Part shown: piece after piece, positions 60,016 through 64,000 of the stretch
Position numbering within the stretch: the first letter of the stretch is position 1
How the letters are laid out: every line of letters begins with the position of its first letter
Assembly (NCBI GenBank): GCA_002405835.1
Contig: DHMO01000053.1
Span: forward strand, 58,393 to 122,392
From: Lentisphaeria bacterium UBA4640
GTDB lineage: Bacteria > Verrucomicrobiota > Lentisphaeria > Victivallales > UBA1829
Length of the DNA: 64,000 nucleotides
Reading direction: 5' to 3'
The notes under the pieces: model-generated
The model's database searches: none
What the model saw: only the letters and a program-made list of their open reading frames with translations
Told to the model about the DNA's origin: nothing
Position numbers and translations under genes: made by a program

Positions 60016-61158
60016 TCACTCCGGAATGTCGCCGGGCTCGAGACCGAGCGGCAGAGGAGCGGGACGCTGACAGGTTGTCGTCAGCATGACCTTCTGTCCG
60101 AGCTTGCTGGACTTGTCGAAGGCGAGCATGATCTCAAGAACATGGTTCGCGAGTTCGCCGCAGCAGCGGTGCGGACGGTTGTTCTTGAGCGCCATCGCCA
60201 TGTCGGCGGCGCCGAAGGAACGGCTGTTTTCGGTGTAGCCGAACGCAAGCGGCATCTCACGCCATTCCGGATTGTGCTCGTAGACATAACCCCATTCACG
60301 GCGGAAGAGCTTGACCGGACCGCCGAACGTGTTCGGGTCGGGAACCTGCATCGAACCTTCGCTTCCGTAGATTTCAATCGGAGCATGTCCGTGCTTGTAG
60401 ACATCGAAGCTGGCAATCATCGTGATGACCGCGCCGCACTGGAATTCAATCACGCCCGTCAGATGGGTCGTGACGTTGACCGGGTAGCGGTCGTACGGCT
60501 TGTAGGTATCCTTGTAGGTGTCGGAAACTTCCGCGCCGAGCGTGCGGTAGTCAAAGCCCTTCGTGGTGACCGCGGAGACGCTCTTCGCCGGACCGAGCAG
60601 GTTGACGAGAGCGGTGCAGTAGTAGGGACCGAGGTCGAGCATCGGGCCCGCGCCGTAGTCGTAGAAGAAGGGAGCCTGTCCCCACTTTTCCGGACCGCGT
60701 CCGGCGACAATCGCCGTGCCGGAGAGCGGCTTGCCGATCCAGCCGTCGTCAAGGAGCTTGCGGGCGGTCTGCTGTCCGCCGCCGAGGTAGGTGTCCGGAG
60801 CGCAGCCGACGCGGAGACCTTTTTCCTTCGCGAGCTTGATCACCTTCTGAGCGTCTTCAAAGTCAACGCCGAACGGCTTTTCCGAATACGCGTGCTTGCC
60901 TGCGTTCAGGGTGTCGATCGCGATCTTGGAGTGAACCTGCGGAGGTGTGAGGTTGATGACGATTTCAATATCCGGATTCGCGAACAGCTCTTCGTTCGTG
61001 ACGTTCGCGACGCCGTAGAGTTCATGCTTCTTCGCGGAACGCTCCGGAATGATATCCGAGCACGCGATGACTTCGAGGTTGCGGAATTTCTGAGACGCCT
61101 TGAAATAGGTGTCGGAAATCATGCCGCATCCGACGATACCGACTTTTGTTGTTTTCAT
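60016..61158 (-). CDS. Gfo/Idh/MocA-family oxidoreductase
   Basis: A 380-residue NAD(P)-dependent sugar or cyclitol dehydrogenase. The nucleotide-binding start is VGIVGCGMISDTYFKAS, and the catalytic-type EKPFGVDFEDA follows, with the conserved Lys of EKP. DYGAGPMLDLGPYYCTAL carries the usual metal or substrate His-like positions of the family. It is 18 bases downstream of the isomerase gene on the same strand, the pair found in inositol and unusual-sugar pathways. The actual substrate is unknown. Confidence 0.93.
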   Translation of the reverse strand: MKTTKVGIVGCGMISDTYFKASQKFRNLEVIACSDIIPERSAKKHELYGVANVTNEELFANPDIEIVINLTPPQVHSKIAIDTLNAGKHAYSEKPFGVDFEDAQKVIKLAKEKGLRVGCAPDTYLGGGQQTARKLLDDGWIGKPLSGTAIVAGRGPEKWGQAPFFYDYGAGPMLDLGPYYCTALVNLLGPAKSVSAVTTKGFDYRTLGAEVSDTYKDTYKPYDRYPVNVTTHLTGVIEFQCGAVITMIASFDVYKHGHAPIEIYGSEGSMQVPDPNTFGGPVKLFRREWGYVYEHNPEWREMPLAFGYTENSRSFGAADMAMALKNNRPHRCCGELANHVLEIMLAFDKSSKLGQKVMLTTTCQRPAPLPLGLEPGDIPE

Positions 61159-61176
61159 GAGGGGAAAATCCTTTGA

Positions 61177-61974
61177 TTATTTGTTGCCGGCGGCAAGACC
61201 ATTCTCGGTCATGTACTTGTAGCTCTGAGTGATCGCGGAGACCATCTCGGTATTGCAGTAGTCGAGTTCGACGATGACCGCCTGGGTCTGGGCGGGAGCG
61301 TGTGCGATGAGGTCCTTGATCGGCAGGGTTCCGGTTCCGAGCGGCATGAGTTCGACATGGCGTTCAAGAATGCCGTTGACCATGTTGTCGCCGCCGACCT
61401 TCTGGGAAGCGACGCCGTCCTTCATGTGCAGGAGGATCGTGTCTTTCGCGAAGAGATCAAGCATCTTCACCGGGTCTTCAACACCGAGGTTGGTGGACCA
61501 GAAGCAGTCGATTTCATACTTCACGTTCGGGCAGAGCTCGCGGTAGATCTCGTATTTGAGCTTGCCGTCGATGCGCTGGAACTCGAAGTCATGGTTGTGC
61601 TGGAAGAGCGTGAAACCGTTCTTTGCGAGGATTTCCTGCATCATGTTCGTGTTGTCGGCGGTGCGCTTGATGGCGTCCATGTCGGCGAAATCATTCGGGC
61701 CGTAGCCGCAGACGATCTTGTCAAGACCGAGAATGGAGGCGATTTCCATGGATTCGCCGAGGTTGCCCTTGCCGTGCGCCCACGGAGAGTGCGAGGAGAC
61801 AATGCCGAGACCGAGATCATCCAGAATCTTTTTGAATTCGGTCGGTTTGATGTCCCAGAAACCGGCAGGCTCAACGAGCTTGTAGCCGATATCGGCGACC
61901 TTCTTCAAAACTGCGACGAAATCTTTCTGGGCGAGTTCTCTCAACGAGTAAAGCTGAACACCGATTGGAAGCAT
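61177..61974 (-). CDS. Sugar phosphate isomerase/epimerase (AP-endonuclease-2-like TIM barrel)
   Basis: A 265-residue TIM barrel of the xylose-isomerase-like group (IolE/IolI/Hyi family). It has GVQLYSLRELAQKDF at the start, VSSHSPWAHGK, FTLFQHNHDFEF, EIDCFWSTNLGVEDP and VIVELDYCN, which supply the metal-ligand Glu, Asp and His. It leads the operon with the Gfo/Idh/MocA dehydrogenase. AAGGAG lies before the start. Confidence 0.92.
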   Translation of the reverse strand: MLPIGVQLYSLRELAQKDFVAVLKKVADIGYKLVEPAGFWDIKPTEFKKILDDLGLGIVSSHSPWAHGKGNLGESMEIASILGLDKIVCGYGPNDFADMDAIKRTADNTNMMQEILAKNGFTLFQHNHDFEFQRIDGKLKYEIYRELCPNVKYEIDCFWSTNLGVEDPVKMLDLFAKDTILLHMKDGVASQKVGGDNMVNGILERHVELMPLGTGTLPIKDLIAHAPAQTQAVIVELDYCNTEMVSAITQSYKYMTENGLAAGNK

Positions 61975-62025
61975 TTTCTGGCTCCTTTTTTAAAGTTTTC
62001 CGGTTTTGTTCCTTGAATTCTCTTT

Positions 62026-62080
62026 AACGTAAAGTATTGTACGTTGCAGATATTATACAACCGCATTGAGCGAATGCAAA
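62026..62080 (-). promoter_or_regulatory. Promoter and palindromic operator before the isomerase-dehydrogenase operon
   Basis: On the minus strand TTTGCA (62075-62080), a 17-base spacer and TATAAT (62052-62057). The 20-base inverted repeat AACGTA (62026-62031) and TACGTT (62040-62045) lies at the expected transcription start, a place for a repressor. The AraC gene is divergent, so it may be the regulator, but AraC sites are usually direct repeats. Confidence 0.55.
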
Positions 62081-62128
62081 TAGACAAAAGATAGCTTCTT
62101 TTGACGAAAACTATAAAACGAGGCAAAA

Positions 62129-62902
62129 ATGTTTGAACACATCGTAAAACTCCGTTCGATATCCCGCTTTGCCGCGCCGGATAACCGGAAAGTGACCCCC
62201 GTCATCATTCCTCCGAACGAGGAATGTATTGAAGTTCTCACCGGCGGAACCCTCTTTTTTGAGGTAGACGGAGAGCGCCGCACGTTCCGGAAAGGCACGA
62301 TCTTCTGGCACGTCTCGCGCGACTACACGATTTGGGACACCCCCCTGAACGATCCCTACCGCTGCCAGGTTTTCCACTTTGTGACAAAGCAGCCGAACCG
62401 CACGGTTCCGCGCGTCACGATCTGGCATGACATGGAGATGCTGGACCGTTTCTGTTCCGAGACTTTCCGCGCGTTCCATTCTGGCGAGAACAATTCGTTG
62501 GAACTGGCGGTCTACTGCTATTCGGTTCTTCAATGGCGCGCCGGTCATTCGGACTGTCTTCCCGACGAACTGGGGCCCGCCCCGCTGCGCCGGGCAGTGA
62601 AGTATCTGGACGGACATTTCTTTTCGAGCATCACGCCCGGCGATGTCGCGAAAGCCACGGGGATCAGCCGTCCGTATCTGTTCAAACTTTTCAAGGAGGG
62701 CCTGGGGATCAGTCCGCACCAGTACATTCTGAAATTGCGTCTGGACATGGCGAAGCGTCTTCTCGCGGGCGAAAATTTTTCGATCAAGGAGATCGCCGCC
62801 GAGTGCGGTTTTGAATCGCTGGAGGTGTTCTACCGTCAGTTCAAATCCGTCGCCAACACCACCCCCGCCGACTACCGCAAGCAATACTCAAGATACCGGT
62901 GA
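62129..62902 (+). CDS. AraC-family transcriptional regulator
   Basis: A 257-residue regulator with an N-terminal cupin (GGTLFFEVDGERRTFRKGTI) and C-terminal double helix-turn-helix (DVAKATGISRPYLFKLFKEG and EIAAECGFESLEVFYRQFKS). It is divergent from the isomerase-dehydrogenase operon and probably controls it. CGAGG precedes the start. Confidence 0.92.
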   Translation: MFEHIVKLRSISRFAAPDNRKVTPVIIPPNEECIEVLTGGTLFFEVDGERRTFRKGTIFWHVSRDYTIWDTPLNDPYRCQVFHFVTKQPNRTVPRVTIWHDMEMLDRFCSETFRAFHSGENNSLELAVYCYSVLQWRAGHSDCLPDELGPAPLRRAVKYLDGHFFSSITPGDVAKATGISRPYLFKLFKEGLGISPHQYILKLRLDMAKRLLAGENFSIKEIAAECGFESLEVFYRQFKSVANTTPADYRKQYSRYR

Positions 62903-63010
62903 GGAAAAATACTTAAAAACAACCAAGAGAGACCTTCCTAAAAAATCAGTTTTTATCATAAACAATACTTGTCAACTCAATTAATTAGTCATAAAAAACA
63001 AAAATACTCC

Positions 63011-63039
63011 TTGACAAACAATATAAATGGATGTATGTT
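63011..63039 (+). promoter_or_regulatory. Promoter of the GT8 gene
   Basis: TTGACA (63011-63016), a 17-base spacer and TATGTT (63034-63039). Transcription begins near 63046, downstream of the first in-frame ATG at 63027, which rules that start out. Confidence 0.65.
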
Positions 63040-63098
63040 CTGCGATATCTAAAACGAGTAATAAACGACAAAAAAATAAGAAAGGTTATTTGTTAAAC

Positions 63099-63983
63099 AT
63101 GAACAAAGATACAATAATGATAAAACCTGCATTTACAGAAAGAAATATTCCTGTTGTTTTTGCAGCAGATCAGAACTATGCTTTGTATAGTACAGTTTTC
63201 TTACAATCTCTGATACAAAATTCTTCAGCAGAAAATAATTACGATCTGATCTTGTTGGAAGATTCATTATCAGATTCAATGAAAGAAAAATTAACCTCGT
63301 TAGTTCTCAATAGAAAAAATTTTTCTCTCAGATTCTTTTCTTTGGAACAGGAACTGCAAAAATATCCGGAAAATATATTTTACACTCCTGCGTATTATTC
63401 AAAAACAATATATTTTCGGCTCTTCATTCCAACGATACTGCAAAACTACAAAAAAGTTGTTTATCTTGATATTGATACCATTCTTCTTGCAGATATTGCA
63501 GAATTGTTTGCCATTCAAATGAAAGAAAAACCTGTTGCGGCATACATAGAGCCTCCTAGTAAAAAATTCTTTTCAACACCCGATTACTTTAATTCCGGCG
63601 TCCTTGTAATGAACATTCCGAAATTAAATGAATTAGATTTATTAAAGCAAAGCCTTGCCATTTTAAACAAATATACAAAATTAGCATCCCCTGATCAGGA
63701 TGTGTTAAACATGCTTTACTCAGGCAATTTCACACTGCTGTCATTTTCCTGGAATTTCTTTGCTTTTGCAGAAGAAAAAGACATAAAAAAGACCTCTGAC
63801 TATGACGCCTACAAAGAAATCCTTCTTAAGAGGAAATCGCCTAATCTAATACATTATGCCTCTTGGCAAAAACCATGGAATACCCCCGATGGGTATTTTT
63901 CTGAACTATGGTGGGAGTATGCACGCCAACTTCCATTTTTTCCTGCTATTGAAAAACAGGCGTATATAGATCAGGCTAGGTAG
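63099..63983 (+). CDS. Family 8 glycosyltransferase
   Basis: A 294-residue retaining glycosyltransferase of the LgtC type. Features are PVVFAADQNYALYSTVFLQS, VVYLDIDTILLADIAELF with the metal-binding DxD (DID), FNSGVLVMNI and DQDVLNML, plus the HYASWQKPW nucleotide-sugar end. It likely builds the outer core of lipopolysaccharide or a capsule. The gene is strongly AT-rich compared with the AraC gene before it. The start at 63099 is chosen from the promoter; ATG at 63117 is also possible. Confidence 0.88.
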   Translation: MNKDTIMIKPAFTERNIPVVFAADQNYALYSTVFLQSLIQNSSAENNYDLILLEDSLSDSMKEKLTSLVLNRKNFSLRFFSLEQELQKYPENIFYTPAYYSKTIYFRLFIPTILQNYKKVVYLDIDTILLADIAELFAIQMKEKPVAAYIEPPSKKFFSTPDYFNSGVLVMNIPKLNELDLLKQSLAILNKYTKLASPDQDVLNMLYSGNFTLLSFSWNFFAFAEEKDIKKTSDYDAYKEILLKRKSPNLIHYASWQKPWNTPDGYFSELWWEYARQLPFFPAIEKQAYIDQAR

Positions 63984-64000
63984 TGTCCGAATTTTTGCGC

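Noticed and set aside
1..64000. CRISPR array, insertion sequence, integrase or prophage
   Set aside because: I saw no regularly spaced repeats, no transposase or integrase motif and no phage structural gene on either strand.

Overview
The window looks like a chromosomal stretch of an anaerobic, Gram-negative-type, carbohydrate-degrading bacterium. I would place it near Victivallales/Lentisphaerota, but that is inference from gene content: no rRNA or other marker sits here. Signs of anaerobic life are an anaerobic ribonucleotide reductase (NrdD), a 2-oxoacid:ferredoxin oxidoreductase, the [FeFe]-hydrogenase maturase HydF, a nitroreductase and a Nim-like flavin protein. Lipoprotein signals and secreted proteins without sortase motifs suggest a diderm. 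Most genes are moderately GC-rich with strong third-position bias, which produces many long antisense shadow frames. Three genes (a serine protease, an SGNH hydrolase and a GT8 glycosyltransferase) are visibly AT-rich and may have been acquired.

Layout. 1-4 kb (minus): nrdD, cut by the window edge and preceded by a likely NrdR box pair; a membrane protein; a GH29 alpha-L-fucosidase. 4.1-6.5 kb (plus): an ArsR/SmtB repressor and a Zn/Cd-type P-ATPase behind an operator-promoter. 6.5-9.2 kb: an AraC regulator divergent from a clan GH-D glycosidase. 10-16.3 kb (plus): mcsA-mcsB (protein arginine kinase), then a membrane histidine kinase, a secreted nucleotidase-type phosphoesterase, a lipoprotein and a secreted protein, mostly joined by 4-base overlaps. 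16.3-21.5 kb (plus): Nim-like protein, ABM monooxygenase, coaD, DUF177, nitroreductase, and a 2-oxoacid:ferredoxin oxidoreductase whose beta and gamma subunits are fused. 21.6-22.8 kb: AT-rich protease and tRNA-Arg(CCT). 22.8-32 kb (plus): a lone peptide-type ABC permease, addB-addA, and RNase R. 32-37.5 kb (minus): hydF, an exonuclease, a SirB1-like protein, rpe, and a radical SAM-methyltransferase fusion predicted to act on tRNA wobble uridine. 37.8-44.6 kb: SGNH hydrolase, DciA-like protein, gdhA, DUF167, ftsH and an FHA membrane protein. 44.8-51.6 kb (plus): tig-clpP-clpX-proB-miaB-GT2. 51.6-57 kb: AraC regulator divergent from a GH36 alpha-galactosidase, then a polar amino-acid ABC transporter (minus). 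57.3-59.9 kb (plus): yicC, cysE, yggS. 60-64 kb: Gfo/Idh/MocA dehydrogenase plus TIM-barrel isomerase, a divergent AraC regulator, and a GT8 glycosyltransferase.

Themes. Sugar foraging is arranged as small modules, each an AraC regulator beside one or two intracellular enzymes. Protein quality control is well represented (Tig, ClpP, ClpX, FtsH, McsA, McsB). The most notable items are the radical SAM-MnmD-like fusion, the VUT-like (queuosine-transporter-like) membrane domain on a histidine kinase, and McsAB outside its usual ctsR/clpC setting. No CRISPR array, transposase, integrase or prophage was seen.
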